The notes below the pieces were generated by a model. That model was not told where the DNA came from and did not search any database. It saw only the letters and a program-made list of their open reading frames with translations. 64,000 bases of DNA from WTFY01 sp965203725. GTDB taxonomy: Bacteria > Pseudomonadota > Gammaproteobacteria > UBA4575. The position numbers and the translations under genes are program-made. Positions within the stretch are counted from its first letter, which is position 1; each line of letters begins with the position of its first letter. The stretch lies in contig CBDBDH010000002.1 of NCBI GenBank assembly GCA_965203725.1, positions 434,001 to 498,000 on the forward strand. The letters are read 5' to 3'. This document shows positions 48,035-57,378 of this stretch, piece after piece.

Positions 48035-50777
48035 AGTTTAAGTTTGGCAACAGCCCGGCGCTATAGCCGGAAATCTTCAACAGACTAAATAGAGGAATGG
48101 GAGCGAACTATGCGAAGTTTTCCAAGTAAAGTGGCCACAGTACTTTTGATGGCTATGGCATTGATCATGTTTGGCTGTGGTGGCGGCGGCGGTTCGTCTT
48201 CAACTTCACCAGATGATTCTGATCCGAAACCAACACCACTATCGGGTATCGATCAGTTTAAAGTAGAACAGTACCAAGAGGAGGCGAAGGAGGCCAAGGA
48301 AGCTGCCATGGTCGACGCCAACATGGCCCGCTCCAAGGCGACGATGGCCCGGGCGGAGGCAACAAAGGCAAGAGAAGCCGCGTCCATGGCCAAGATGGCG
48401 CGGACGGATTACGCCGAGGCCGACATGAAGGCCACGGAAGCGGAGATGGCCGCGATGGCGGCCGAAGCTGCCGCGACGGCGGCCGAAGCTGCCGCGACGG
48501 CGGCCGAAAATGCGTACATGGCCACGAAGGCCGACGACGTGACGGTCGAGACTGCGAAAGCGGAGCGTGACAAGGCAAAGGCGGAGGCGCGCATCGCCAT
48601 GGAGAAGAACAGCGGCGATGACGGCGCGGATGCCGAGTACATGGCCGCGAAAGCCGCGGCGATGGAGGCGGCCACCGCAGCCGACATGTACACGCTCGAA
48701 CTGTTCAAGGTCGCGAGCGGCCAGGGCATGAGCGACGCCGAAAAGAAGGCCCGCATCGACTTGGTGCGTACCCTGATCCACAACTCCGGTGACCAGGAGA
48801 GAGATACCCACGTCACTGTTACCGTTGGTAAGGCCCTTACCACGCAAGCCGACGGCCAGGGCAATGCGAACAACTCGGTGGACGGCCTCTGGCGGTACAA
48901 CACCAACGACAACGACCAGATCGCCAACAACGCCTATGGAGCCCGGATCACGCACCCGATCGGCAAGGACCGCGTGTACCGCTTCGGCAAGTACAGTGCC
49001 GAGCTCCTGAGAACGCCGGACCCGGAGGCGACAACGGAACAGGCGACGCAGCGGGACCTGCAGAGCATCGGCGGCTTCACCGGCGTCGAGCTGTCCAAGG
49101 GCACGCTACACGCCCACATCTACACCGACTACGACCCGTCCAAGCGCAAGGCGGCGATAAAGGCGGGCAACATCAGCGGCGTTCTGGCTTCCTCGGGGAG
49201 GGTGTCGGGGACGTTTGACCTCAGCGGCACGGGCATCACGGCCCTCGCGGGGAGCAAGTTCACTGTGGATGGGGTCACCTACATGGGCACTGGCGTAACT
49301 TTCGCGTGCGCAGCGCCAGCGGACTGCTCGTACACGAGTACCGGGGCGGCTGCCACTGCAACGATCACGTCGCTCGGCAGCGGCTGGCGTGTAACCGGTT
49401 CTGCGGGTGCGGTGCCGGAGGCGGGCGATCCCGACTACATGACCTTCGGGTACTGGCTGAATCTGGGAGGCAACAACTCGGGCGGCCAGGACGAACGCCT
49501 CGGCGCATTCGCGTCCGGCAACGCCTTCAGTTCGGTGATTGCCGATGGTGTCATGCAGGAGCTGACCGGCAATGCGACGTACCGGGGTTCGGCCGCGGGG
49601 CTTCACGGGATGACCGGGGCGAAGGAGGCGGTTCAGCCGTTCGACGCCAAGGCGGAGCTGACGGCGAAGTTCGGCACGGCAGCCGAGCTGGGCGGCCTTC
49701 AGGGCAGGATCTACGACATCAACTCCGGCGGCGAGAGGCTGACGGGGGAGCTGAGCGAGGTCACCCTGGCGTACGGTGAGATAGATACCGCAACCTCCCG
49801 GTCTCTCACCTATTACCCCACCCGGATGGGCACGCCGAAATTGGACCCCAGCCTCACCACACCGACGGCGACCTACCCGATGAATGGGTTCTGGCATGGC
49901 CGGTTCTCCGAGGCGGTTGTTGAGGGTGCCGAGGACGGCAAGAAGTACCCGACCGCGGTGATCGGCACCTTCGGGGTGAGCGGGACTTTGGACATGGGCA
50001 CGACCGGCACGGACGACGACGTGGACCACAGCCTGATTGGTGCCTTCGGGACGCACCTAGAATAAATGGTAGTTTAAGTTTGGCAACAGCCCGGCGCTAT
50101 AGCCGGAAATCTTCAACAGACTAAATAGAGGAATGGGAGCGAACTATGCGAAGTTTTCCAAGTAAAGTGGCCACAGTACTTTTGATGGCTATGGCATTGA
50201 TCATGTTTGGCTGTGGTGGCGGCGGCGGTTCGTCTTCAACTTCACCAGATGATTCTGATCCGAAACCAACACCACTATCGGGTATCGATCAGTTTAAAGT
50301 AGAACAGTACCAAGAGGAGGCGAAGGAGGCCAAGGAAGCTGCCATGGTCGACGCCAACATGGCCCGCTCCAAGGCGACGATGGCCCGGGCGGAGGCAACA
50401 AAGGCAAGAGAAGCCGCGTCCATGGCCAAGATGGCGCGGACGGATTACGCCGAGGCCGACATGAAGGCCACGGAAGCGGAGATGGCCGCGATGGCGGCCG
50501 AAGCTGCCGCGACGGCGGCCGAAGCTGCCGCGACGGCGGCCGAAAATGCGTACATGGCCACGAAGGCCGACGACGTGACGGTCGAGACTGCGAAAGCGGA
50601 GCGTGACAAGGCAAAGGCGGAGGCGCGCATCGCCATGGAGAAGAACAGCGGCGATGACGGCGCGGATGCCGAGTACATGGCCGCGAAAGCCGCGGCGATG
50701 GAGGCGGCCACCGCAGCCGACATGTACACGCTCGAACTGTTCAAGGTCGCGAGCGGCCAGGGCATGAGCGACGCCGA
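48035..50777. repeat. tandem duplication: identical 707-bp head (48035-48741 and 50071-50777)
   Basis: The 75 bp before the start codon and the first 630 bp of coding sequence read the same in both lipoprotein genes (offset 2036). Identity resumes in a second long block (about 48950-49400 and 51010-51480). Between the blocks lie unrelated stretches, giving a constant-variable-constant mosaic. Confidence 0.9.
48110..50065 (+). CDS. surface lipoprotein with Ala-rich coiled coil, copy 1
   Basis: 651 residues. Lipoprotein signal (LLMAMALIMFGC, lipid-anchored Cys23) followed by a Gly/Ser linker. Residues 50-200 are a long Ala/Glu/Lys/Met helix (MAAMAAEAAATAAEAAATAA), probably a coiled coil. The rest is strand-rich with GTFDLSGTGITALAGSKFTV and repeated G-x-x-x-Y-R-G-x-A-A-G, VSGTLDMG, LIGAFGTHLE; this recalls the barrel lobes of TbpB-type or Slam-dependent surface lipoproteins, though I am not certain. 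Ribosome site GAGGAATGGGAGCGAACT. Variable zones at about 215-290 and 455-640 distinguish it from copy 2. Confidence 0.82.
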   Translation: MRSFPSKVATVLLMAMALIMFGCGGGGGSSSTSPDDSDPKPTPLSGIDQFKVEQYQEEAKEAKEAAMVDANMARSKATMARAEATKAREAASMAKMARTDYAEADMKATEAEMAAMAAEAAATAAEAAATAAENAYMATKADDVTVETAKAERDKAKAEARIAMEKNSGDDGADAEYMAAKAAAMEAATAADMYTLELFKVASGQGMSDAEKKARIDLVRTLIHNSGDQERDTHVTVTVGKALTTQADGQGNANNSVDGLWRYNTNDNDQIANNAYGARITHPIGKDRVYRFGKYSAELLRTPDPEATTEQATQRDLQSIGGFTGVELSKGTLHAHIYTDYDPSKRKAAIKAGNISGVLASSGRVSGTFDLSGTGITALAGSKFTVDGVTYMGTGVTFACAAPADCSYTSTGAAATATITSLGSGWRVTGSAGAVPEAGDPDYMTFGYWLNLGGNNSGGQDERLGAFASGNAFSSVIADGVMQELTGNATYRGSAAGLHGMTGAKEAVQPFDAKAELTAKFGTAAELGGLQGRIYDINSGGERLTGELSEVTLAYGEIDTATSRSLTYYPTRMGTPKLDPSLTTPTATYPMNGFWHGRFSEAVVEGAEDGKKYPTAVIGTFGVSGTLDMGTTGTDDDVDHSLIGAFGTHLE

Positions 50778-52140
50778 GAAGAAGGCTCGCATCACGACCG
50801 TGGAGGGGTGGATCAAGAATGCCCGTGGTGACACCGGTAACGACCAGTTTGGGGCCGCTGGAGCCGGCGCCAGCGGAGCGAGAGCCTTTACCGTGGCCCC
50901 CGCCGGGGACGGCACGGGCACTCAGGACAACTCGATCAGCGGCCAGATCCAAGTCGATTCCGATGGCAACGATCTGGTCGCGCAGGTTGGCGGGGTCTGG
51001 GGAGCCGTGGTCCAGCACCCGATCGGCAAGGACCGCGTGTACCGCTTCGGTACATACACCGCCGAGCTCCTGAGAACGCCGGACCCGGAGGCGACAACGG
51101 AACAGGCGACGCAGCGGGACCTGCAGAGCATCGGCGGCTTCACCGGCGTCGAGCTGTCCAAGGGCACGCTACACGCCCACATCTACACCGACTACGACCC
51201 GTCCAAGCGCAAGGCGGCGATAAAGGCGGGCAACATCAGCGGCGTTCTGGCTTCCTCGGGGAGGGTGTCGGGGACGTTTGACCTCAGCGGCACGGGCATC
51301 ACGGCCCTCGCGGGGAGCAAGTTCACTGTGGATGGGGTCACCTACATGGGCACTGGCGTAACTTTCGCGTGCGCAGCGCCAGCGGACTGCTCGTACACGA
51401 GTACCGGGGCGGCTGCCACTGCAACGATCACGTCGCTCGGTAGCGGCTGGCGTGTCACCGGCACTGCGGCTGCGGTACCGGAGGCGGGCGATCCCGATTA
51501 CATGACCTTCGGGTACTGGCTGAATATGGCCGATGGCGCCGGGAACGCTGAAAGACTCGGCGTATTCGCGGGTGGCAACCGTTTTGAAACCAGTGATACG
51601 GACACCACCACGCCTCTGACCGGCAAGGCGACGTACCGGGGTTCAGCCGCCGGGCTTCACGGGATGACCGGGGCGAAGCAGGCGGTCCAGCCGTTCGACG
51701 CCAAGGCGGAGCTGACGGCGGATTTCGACACGCTTACTGATGGCACCACGCCTGCTGATGCGTTGGGCAGCGTCAAGGGCAAGATCTACGAGATCAACTC
51801 CGGCGGCACGATGCTGACGGGGGGGATGAGCCAGATCATCCTGGCGCCCGGTAACATAGACGGCGCAACCGGCCGGGGTTTCTCGAACTACCATGCGCGG
51901 ATGGGCACGCCGAAGTTAGACCCCGCCGCCGGCACGGCGACCTACCCCATCAACGGGTTGTGGCAAGGCCGGCTCTCCCTCAACGCTGCGGAGAACGACG
52001 ACGCTGCCAAGCGTTACCCGCTCTCGATGACCGGCACCTTCGGGGTGAGCGGGACTTTGGACATGGGCACGGCCTCCGACATGACGGACGACGTGACCCA
52101 CAGCCTGATCGGCGCCTTCGGGACGTACCTGGAGGAATAA
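50146..52140 (+). CDS. surface lipoprotein with Ala-rich coiled coil, copy 2
   Basis: 664 residues. The first 213 residues are identical to copy 1 (signal, lipobox, coiled coil), then a different segment (TTVEGWIKNARGDTGNDQFG onward), then the shared block around HPIGKDRVYRFG and GFTGVELSKGTLHAHIYTDY, then a second variable part ending FGTYLEE. The block pattern suggests recombination between copies. Followed by two terminators. Confidence 0.82.
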   Translation: MRSFPSKVATVLLMAMALIMFGCGGGGGSSSTSPDDSDPKPTPLSGIDQFKVEQYQEEAKEAKEAAMVDANMARSKATMARAEATKAREAASMAKMARTDYAEADMKATEAEMAAMAAEAAATAAEAAATAAENAYMATKADDVTVETAKAERDKAKAEARIAMEKNSGDDGADAEYMAAKAAAMEAATAADMYTLELFKVASGQGMSDAEKKARITTVEGWIKNARGDTGNDQFGAAGAGASGARAFTVAPAGDGTGTQDNSISGQIQVDSDGNDLVAQVGGVWGAVVQHPIGKDRVYRFGTYTAELLRTPDPEATTEQATQRDLQSIGGFTGVELSKGTLHAHIYTDYDPSKRKAAIKAGNISGVLASSGRVSGTFDLSGTGITALAGSKFTVDGVTYMGTGVTFACAAPADCSYTSTGAAATATITSLGSGWRVTGTAAAVPEAGDPDYMTFGYWLNMADGAGNAERLGVFAGGNRFETSDTDTTTPLTGKATYRGSAAGLHGMTGAKQAVQPFDAKAELTADFDTLTDGTTPADALGSVKGKIYEINSGGTMLTGGMSQIILAPGNIDGATGRGFSNYHARMGTPKLDPAAGTATYPINGLWQGRLSLNAAENDDAAKRYPLSMTGTFGVSGTLDMGTASDMTDDVTHSLIGAFGTYLEE

Positions 52141-52154
52141 CTGGCTGTAAGAAC

Positions 52155-52185
52155 AAGGGGGCGTTTGTATGATTTTCGCCCCTTT
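52155..52185 (+). terminator. terminator after the lipoprotein pair
   Basis: AAGGGG(G)CG ... CGCCCCTT stem with a 12-nt loop, 15 bases past the stop codon of copy 2. Confidence 0.65.
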
Positions 52186-52230
52186 GCAGTGAGTAATCGA
52201 AGCTCCCAAATTTCGTTCGCTCACGAAAAC

Positions 52231-52266
52231 CGGGGCAGGTTCTACGGGCCTGCCCTATCTTTTTTG
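52231..52266 (+). terminator. second intrinsic terminator
   Basis: GGGCAGG / CCTGCCC stem (52233-52255) followed by TATCTTTTTT. Stronger than the one 50 bp upstream. Confidence 0.72.
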
Positions 52267-52370
52267 AGGAGAAGGGGCCTCCCGCCATCCGACGGGTCTT
52301 AAGTAGAGTTGACACCTTCCTTAATCGTGGCTGCCCCTGCTCCACATCGCTGATCCTGGTCCTAGCTACT

Positions 52371-52595
52371 GTGTACTACATCTATCGGATGCGTTCGGTA
52401 TGCGCTGGTTCCGCCACATACATGTACATTGCCAAAAATGCCGATATCGCCTTGCGCGAGCTGGGCAGGCAGGTTGGCCGATCACTGACTTTTCAGCACA
52501 CGGACAGCGGAGTGGAATACATGATGAGCAAGAGCCGTATAGTGAGAGACGAAAATCACGAGCCCGAGTTTACGATTGAGGTTTACGCAGATTGA
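52371..52595 (+). CDS. doubtful small protein
   Basis: 74 residues at most; MYIAKNADIALRELGRQVGR could be the true start. GVEYMMSKSRIVRDENHEPE and FTIEVYAD read like protein, but there is no ribosome site and it lies in decayed mobile DNA. Confidence 0.3.
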   Translation: MYYIYRMRSVCAGSATYMYIAKNADIALRELGRQVGRSLTFQHTDSGVEYMMSKSRIVRDENHEPEFTIEVYAD

Positions 52596-52634
52596 TGAGG
52601 GAGTAAGTAGCAGTATTCCACTGCCCCGAATACA

Positions 52635-53085
52635 AAAGCCCTGGTTTCCGGACGCTCCAAAGAGTGTCACCGCACCAGCCAGTCAGGCATGGATTTCTCA
52701 GACCCAGGCAAGTGCCGCATTTCAGGGAGTCGGCTAATGCATGGACGCCAATCCCATCGGTGTAGACCGTGCCGACCATGATGATCCGACTGTTTGCAAA
52801 CCCGTGCAGGGTATGCTTGTCGGTATTGCTGATCTTCGAGGCACTGGTCTTGTTGCTGGCCTGGCCCTTAACACCTACTACGATGGACTTGCCAACCAGT
52901 ACGGCACGGGCTTTGAGTCTTTGATTTCCCGCGTATTGGTACTGTCACAATGTCCGCAGTAGCGTTCCTCGGGCCAGTAGATGGCCTTTGAACCACTTTA
53001 TGGCTGCTGCCTCATCGGGGAACAGGTTAGCCAGCTCCAACAGGGAGATGCCTTTTCGATAGGATTTTCCGGGCACATCCCTTTG
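52635..53085 (-). pseudogene. broken IS1595-type transposase
   Basis: Leftward: GKSYRKGISLLELANLFPDE-AAAIKWF is the IS1595-family N-terminus; after a frameshift near 52985 comes IYWPEERYCGHCDSTNTREI, the zinc ribbon; after a large deletion of the linker the next frame reads VVGVKGQASNKTSASKISNT and FANSRIIMVGTVYTDGIGVH, part of the catalytic domain. Stops and frame changes separate the pieces, so the element is dead. I see no clear terminal inverted repeats. Confidence 0.72.
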
Positions 53086-53239
53086 CGATCTGGGGCAACT
53101 GGCAGATCCGCAGGCTGGAGATCCAGGTGAGGGTGCTTCGCAGGTGGAGTGGCCAGAAAAGTTCGCTGGTCGCTGCGACTGCCGTATACTATCCCGTAGC
53201 GGCCGGGCCACCTGCTGAATAAGCTTGAAGCCGGCATGA

Positions 53240-53829
53240 GTTAGCTGCTCATGTCCAAGTAAACAGGCAGGGGTATCTTAGACCATGTAGATGTTTGCAA
53301 TGACCCGGTCCCAAAGTTTTTGATGGTTCAGTCTTCACATTGCATTTTTGTCCCTTCGACACAGGGCACTACACCCTGGATGGAATTGTGAAATTACGCC
53401 CTGAGCACTATCGAACCCGCGTAACACTGAAAATATGGGGGCAACACTAGGGGCAACTCATCTAAACCTGAATTTAAAATAATATATTTATCATAGTGTT
53501 ATATGTATACTTCGAATCCAATCGCGCCTACCAATAACAGAACCACATGTGGGGTCCTGTGGGATTCGCAATTTCCTATCTCAGCGACAATCCAACCCTG
53601 AACCTCTTGTCAGGAAAATAGAATCTTCTTGTATACATCACTGTCTGCATAGGTTTAGGCAGATGTCCAAGCACAGCTAGCAGGCTTGTTACTACTTTCT
53701 TCATGGTTGACGTAACTTTACGAATAGTAACTGCCAGTCATAGAATATATGGCCTTGTTTTGGAAGCGAGTACATTTCTATCTGTGGTCTCATTCCAGCG
53801 CGACAAACAATAAACTAGAGGTCACACTT
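53240..53829. other. AT-rich gene-free region
   Basis: Nothing supported. It includes GGGGGCAACACTAGGGGCAA (53438) and strongly AT-rich DNA at 53470-53510. An in-frame extension of the nuclease gene to 53749 has no ribosome site. Confidence 0.4.
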
Positions 53830-54906
53830 ATGTCAGGCTATGCAAAAATCACAACGTTGATTACTCGCCTTAGAGAGATTGATATCTCTGAAAGCAGCGA
53901 ACAAGCTACGAGAGAAATCATAGTTAATCCGATGATTGCTGCACTAGGTTGGGATACCTTCAATCCGCATGAGGTAGCTCGCGAACATTCAGTGCTAGGT
54001 GGACGCGTAGACTACTGCCTTCGATCAAAGAAGAAAAACCTAGTGTTCATTGAAGTGAAACGGGTTGGCACAGATCTTGGGGACCACCAGGAACAGTTAC
54101 TACGCTATGCTTTTGATGGGGGCGTACCATCAGCAGTCCTCACTGATGGCTTGGTTTGGTGGCTCTATTTGCCAATGGCTGGTGGTAATTGGTTACAACG
54201 CCGATTCTCTGAAATTTCACTACAAAAGCAAAAACCTGCGGAAGCAGCTCAGGTATTGCATTGTTTCCTTAGCCAAGATCGACTAGAAAGTGGTGCAGCG
54301 TTGAATGAAGCCGAGCGCGTATTTAAAAGCCAAGAACTTGATCGCCAGATCCGTGCAGCTCTTAATGATGCTTGGCAACAAATACTCAACGACCCTAAAG
54401 GTTTGTTACCCGACTTGCTTTCAGAGGAAGTGGAAAAAATTTCTGGCCACAAGCCTGATGAGAGGCTAATTACAGAATTCCTACGAAAGGTATCTGAGCA
54501 ACTAGACAACAAAATCCCCCAATCGTCACCTAGCAAACCATATGACAAGGGAAAACCAAAAAATCCAACGCCTAAACAACCTAGGACCTCATTGACTAGG
54601 CTGAAGGCCTTTTGGCTAGATCGCAAACGTCATGAAGTGAAAACTTGGAGAGGTATGTTGGTAAAACTTTGTGAAGAACTTGCCAATGAGGCGGGCCCAA
54701 CCTTTGCCAAACATGTCATTGAACTGAAAGGTCGGAAACGTCCCTACTTCTCTCATTCAGAAAAAGAACTCCGAGTGCCACATCAGATCCCGGGCACCCG
54801 TCTTTATGTAGAGACCAATATTAGCGCAAGTCAAGCAAAGAGAATTGCACAATTAACTATGAGGAAAATTCGGGGTTCTGACAAAGGTTTTCGAATTGAA
54901 GCCTGA
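53830..54906 (+). CDS. HsdR N-terminal-domain nuclease-like protein
   Basis: 358 residues from ATG 53830. The first 130 residues match the type I restriction R-subunit nuclease: NPMIAALGWDTFNPHEVARE, then GGRVDYCL (Asp61) and FIEVKR (Glu75, Lys77), a complete PD-(D/E)xK core. There is no helicase. The middle is helical and the last 100 residues (RLKAFWLDRKRHEVKTWRGM onward) may be a separate DNA-binding domain. Stand-alone proteins of this kind are common in defence islands. AT-rich, unlike its right-hand neighbours. Confidence 0.8.
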   Translation: MSGYAKITTLITRLREIDISESSEQATREIIVNPMIAALGWDTFNPHEVAREHSVLGGRVDYCLRSKKKNLVFIEVKRVGTDLGDHQEQLLRYAFDGGVPSAVLTDGLVWWLYLPMAGGNWLQRRFSEISLQKQKPAEAAQVLHCFLSQDRLESGAALNEAERVFKSQELDRQIRAALNDAWQQILNDPKGLLPDLLSEEVEKISGHKPDERLITEFLRKVSEQLDNKIPQSSPSKPYDKGKPKNPTPKQPRTSLTRLKAFWLDRKRHEVKTWRGMLVKLCEELANEAGPTFAKHVIELKGRKRPYFSHSEKELRVPHQIPGTRLYVETNISASQAKRIAQLTMRKIRGSDKGFRIEA

Positions 54907-55165
54907 ACAGGTATCTCCAATCCATGGGTCTTGTGAGTTGTAGTACCTTTTAGAGACGGGTTTAGGTATAGATTACGTTGAATGTCCAGGGTGTGAAGAA
55001 TACTCTTGGTTTATACGTACTAAGAAAGCGCTACTTTTTTCTCACGATAGTATCTCAGTTTGATATCTTTCTTCTTATACACTACGGTGATCTGCTTTAA
55101 AGGGTCAAGAAAGGTATTTCACACCTAGACATGGTCTGAGTGCCGAGATTAAGAAGGTTTCAAGC

Positions 55166-55474
55166 ATGAATCCAGAACTCCACATTCCAAGGGATCGCGT
55201 TGCTGCATTCTGTCGTGCGAACGGCATTGCACAGCTTGCCATCTTTGGTTCGGCCTTACGAGAGGACTTCGGTGCAGAGAGCGACATTGATGTGCTGGTC
55301 GAGTTCGCGCCTGGCTGTACGCCCGGATTGAAGTTTTTCGGGATTGCTTCTGAGTTGTCGGATCTGTTTGGGAGAGAAGTGGATGTTCTGACACGTTCAT
55401 CTGTGGAGCAGAGCCGGAACTACATTCGCCGGAAAGAAATTCTGGAGTCCGCCGAGGTCATCTATGCGGCGTGA
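55166..55474 (+). CDS. mntA: MntA-type nucleotidyltransferase antitoxin
   Basis: 102 residues. IFGSALREDFGAESDIDVLV-EF carries the minimal nucleotidyltransferase signature (Gly28-Ser29 and Asp40-x-Asp42). MntA proteins add AMP to HepT to silence it. Overlaps hepT by 11 bases, in the usual order. Confidence 0.88.
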   Translation: MNPELHIPRDRVAAFCRANGIAQLAIFGSALREDFGAESDIDVLVEFAPGCTPGLKFFGIASELSDLFGREVDVLTRSSVEQSRNYIRRKEILESAEVIYAA

Positions 55475-55808
55475 CGATGCATATCTACTTGATATGCTGG
55501 TAGCGGCACGTAAAGCAGTAACATTTACAGAAGAACTGACTTACACGCAGTTTGTGCAGAGTGATCTGCACCAGAATGCAGTCCTTAAGGTTCTGGAGAT
55601 TGTGGGCGAGGGAGCTTCGCGTGTCAGCGAAGACGCGAGAGAAACCTATTCGGAAATCTCATGGCCCCAGATCGTCGGTTTGCGCAATCGCATTGTTCAT
55701 GGCTATTTTGAAATCGATTTAGAAATTGTTTGGAAAATCGTGCAGGAAGATTTGCTGCCACTGATTGCACAGCTCGAGCTCCTAGTATCCCCGGAGTCTG
55801 AGAAGTAA
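55464..55808 (+). CDS. hepT: HepT-type RNase toxin
   Basis: 114 residues, all-helical, with the R-x4-H-x-Y active site RNRIVHGY (Arg74, His79, Tyr81) and the preceding SWPQIVGL that typifies the family. Tyr81 is the expected AMPylation site. Forms a toxin-antitoxin pair with MntA. Confidence 0.88.
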   Translation: MRRDDAYLLDMLVAARKAVTFTEELTYTQFVQSDLHQNAVLKVLEIVGEGASRVSEDARETYSEISWPQIVGLRNRIVHGYFEIDLEIVWKIVQEDLLPLIAQLELLVSPESEK

Positions 55809-55935
55809 AGAGAGTTGCTACTAGTCTGCGTAAACGGACCCTACCGCGTTCAAAACCCATTCACAGGTTGCTGGAGTCCCAAACTAGTTTGCTCTGTTCA
55901 ACCGAGGGCCTGATAAATCGGGTCGAGGAGAAGCC

Positions 55936-56802
55936 ATGGGATTCGTGACTGATGTCGTTCTGCCTCTGGCGCTAGCTTTCATCATGCTAGCACTGGGGCT
56001 CGGACTCACTTTCGATGATTTTGTCCGGGTGGTGCGCCGCCCGCGTGATTTTGCTGTCGGTGCGGTATCACAGATCCTCGTGCTGCCAGCAATCGCTTTC
56101 CTGCTTGCCAGCCTCTGGCCGATGGCACCGGAACTGGCTCTCGGGCTGATGATCATTGCCGCTGCCCCGGGTGGGGTCACCTCCAACCTCCTGACCGCGT
56201 TCGCGCGTGGCGATGTCGCGCTGTCCATTTCGCTGACCGCGGTGATCAGCCTGTTGAGCGTGATCACGATCCCGTTGGTGGTTGTGTTCGCCTATGGCCA
56301 TTTCATCGGTGAGCAGGCGGTGCAGGACATCACGGTCGCCGACACCGCGATCAGTGTCTTTCTGATCGTCACCATTCCGGTACTGGTCGGCCTGCTGGTG
56401 CGCCGATTTGCCGAGGGCTTTGCGTTGCGGGTTGAGCCGTCGGCGCGTACCGTGTCCGCCGTGCTGTTCGTGCTGGTGCTTGCCGGAGCCATCTATCAGG
56501 AACGCAATAATCTTGCCTCCTATTATGCCCAGGCCGGACTGGCCACTTTTGCACTGAACGTGATCATGATGGTGACGGCTTACCTGTTGGCGCGGTGGTT
56601 TGCGAGCGGCGCGAAACAGCGAACCGCGATCGCGATGGAGTGCGGGCTGCAGAACGGGACGCTGGCAATCGCGATTGCAGTACTTTTGTTTGGCGGCGGG
56701 CTTGCGACGGTGCCGGCGACTACCTACAGCCTGACCATGTTTGTGACCGCGCTGATCTATGTCGCGGTGCTGCGGCGCAGCGGGGCACAGCCGCCTGCGT
56801 GA
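55936..56802 (+). CDS. bile acid:sodium symporter family (BASS) transporter
   Basis: 288 residues with about nine to ten membrane helices. FIMLALGLGLTFDDFVRVVR and IIAAAPGGVTSNLLTAFARG are family hallmarks (a G-G-x-x-S-N motif near the sodium/substrate site), as is AIAMECGLQNGTLAIAIAVL (E-x-G-x-Q-N/S). Sodium-coupled uptake of an organic anion is likely; the substrate is unknown. Ribosome site GAGGAGAAGCC. Confidence 0.9.
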   Translation: MGFVTDVVLPLALAFIMLALGLGLTFDDFVRVVRRPRDFAVGAVSQILVLPAIAFLLASLWPMAPELALGLMIIAAAPGGVTSNLLTAFARGDVALSISLTAVISLLSVITIPLVVVFAYGHFIGEQAVQDITVADTAISVFLIVTIPVLVGLLVRRFAEGFALRVEPSARTVSAVLFVLVLAGAIYQERNNLASYYAQAGLATFALNVIMMVTAYLLARWFASGAKQRTAIAMECGLQNGTLAIAIAVLLFGGGLATVPATTYSLTMFVTALIYVAVLRRSGAQPPA

Positions 56803-56927
56803 TGGGCTGGTGATCCAGCCGACGCCTGGACAAGCTGTTGAATTAAAATATTTAAATCCTGCAATAGTCGAGTCGTTCAAGGATAGGCTAGAGTACCTGT
56901 AGTAGAGTATGTCAGTAAGGTTTGTAT

Positions 56928-57164
56928 ATGGCGCATCGGCTGAACATTGTGCTGGATGACGAAGTCTGGAAGTCCCTGCAGCAATTGCCCGAAGGGGTCC
57001 GCGATCGTTATATCAGTGAAGCCGTGGCCGAACGGTTGCGGCGTGAGCGAAGGCAAGAAGCTGTCCGGAAAATGGATGAGCTGCGTGAAAACCTGCCGCC
57101 GCTGGACGGTACCGTCGATATTGCAGGGATTCTGCGCAAGGACCGGGCAAGGGATGGTGCATGA
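56928..57164 (+). CDS. antitoxin-like protein of a broken TA pair
   Basis: 78 residues from MAHRLNIVLDDEVWKSLQQL. A short strand and two helices (RYISEAVAERLRRERRQEAV) suggest a ribbon-helix-helix antitoxin; the tail (DGTVDIAGILRKDR) would bind a toxin. Its stop overlaps the ATG of the truncated toxin remnant. Confidence 0.7.
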   Translation: MAHRLNIVLDDEVWKSLQQLPEGVRDRYISEAVAERLRRERRQEAVRKMDELRENLPPLDGTVDIAGILRKDRARDGA

Positions 57165-57292
57165 CCTTTGTCTCCGATGCCTCGGTCATTCTCAGGCGGG
57201 GTTGCCGCAGCTTTCCGGTGTTTGCGGTTCCCTTCGCATGCCACAATGTGTACCCTACGCGCTCGGGACATCCTGCTGTCCACATGGCATAA
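57161..57292 (+). pseudogene. truncated PIN-domain (VapC-type) toxin remnant
   Basis: MTFVSDASVILRRGC begins like a PIN domain (M-x-x-x-x-D-A/S-S-V/A-x-L), with the first acidic residue present, but homology ends after about 12 residues and the frame stops at 57290. The toxin body is deleted, leaving the antitoxin orphaned. Confidence 0.6.
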
Positions 57293-57378
57293 AGCTTGGG
57301 GACAACGCCTGACCCGCACCGGAAGAAATATTTTGGAAACATGTGGCCCCTGGTATCGGCCACCACTGGAGAACCTGC

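Noticed and set aside
53370..53460. Attachment-site or tRNA end near GAACCCGCG and the GGGGCAAC repeats
   Set aside because: No tRNA cloverleaf, integrase or matching direct repeat was found; a shared 11-mer with 41173 is too short to matter.
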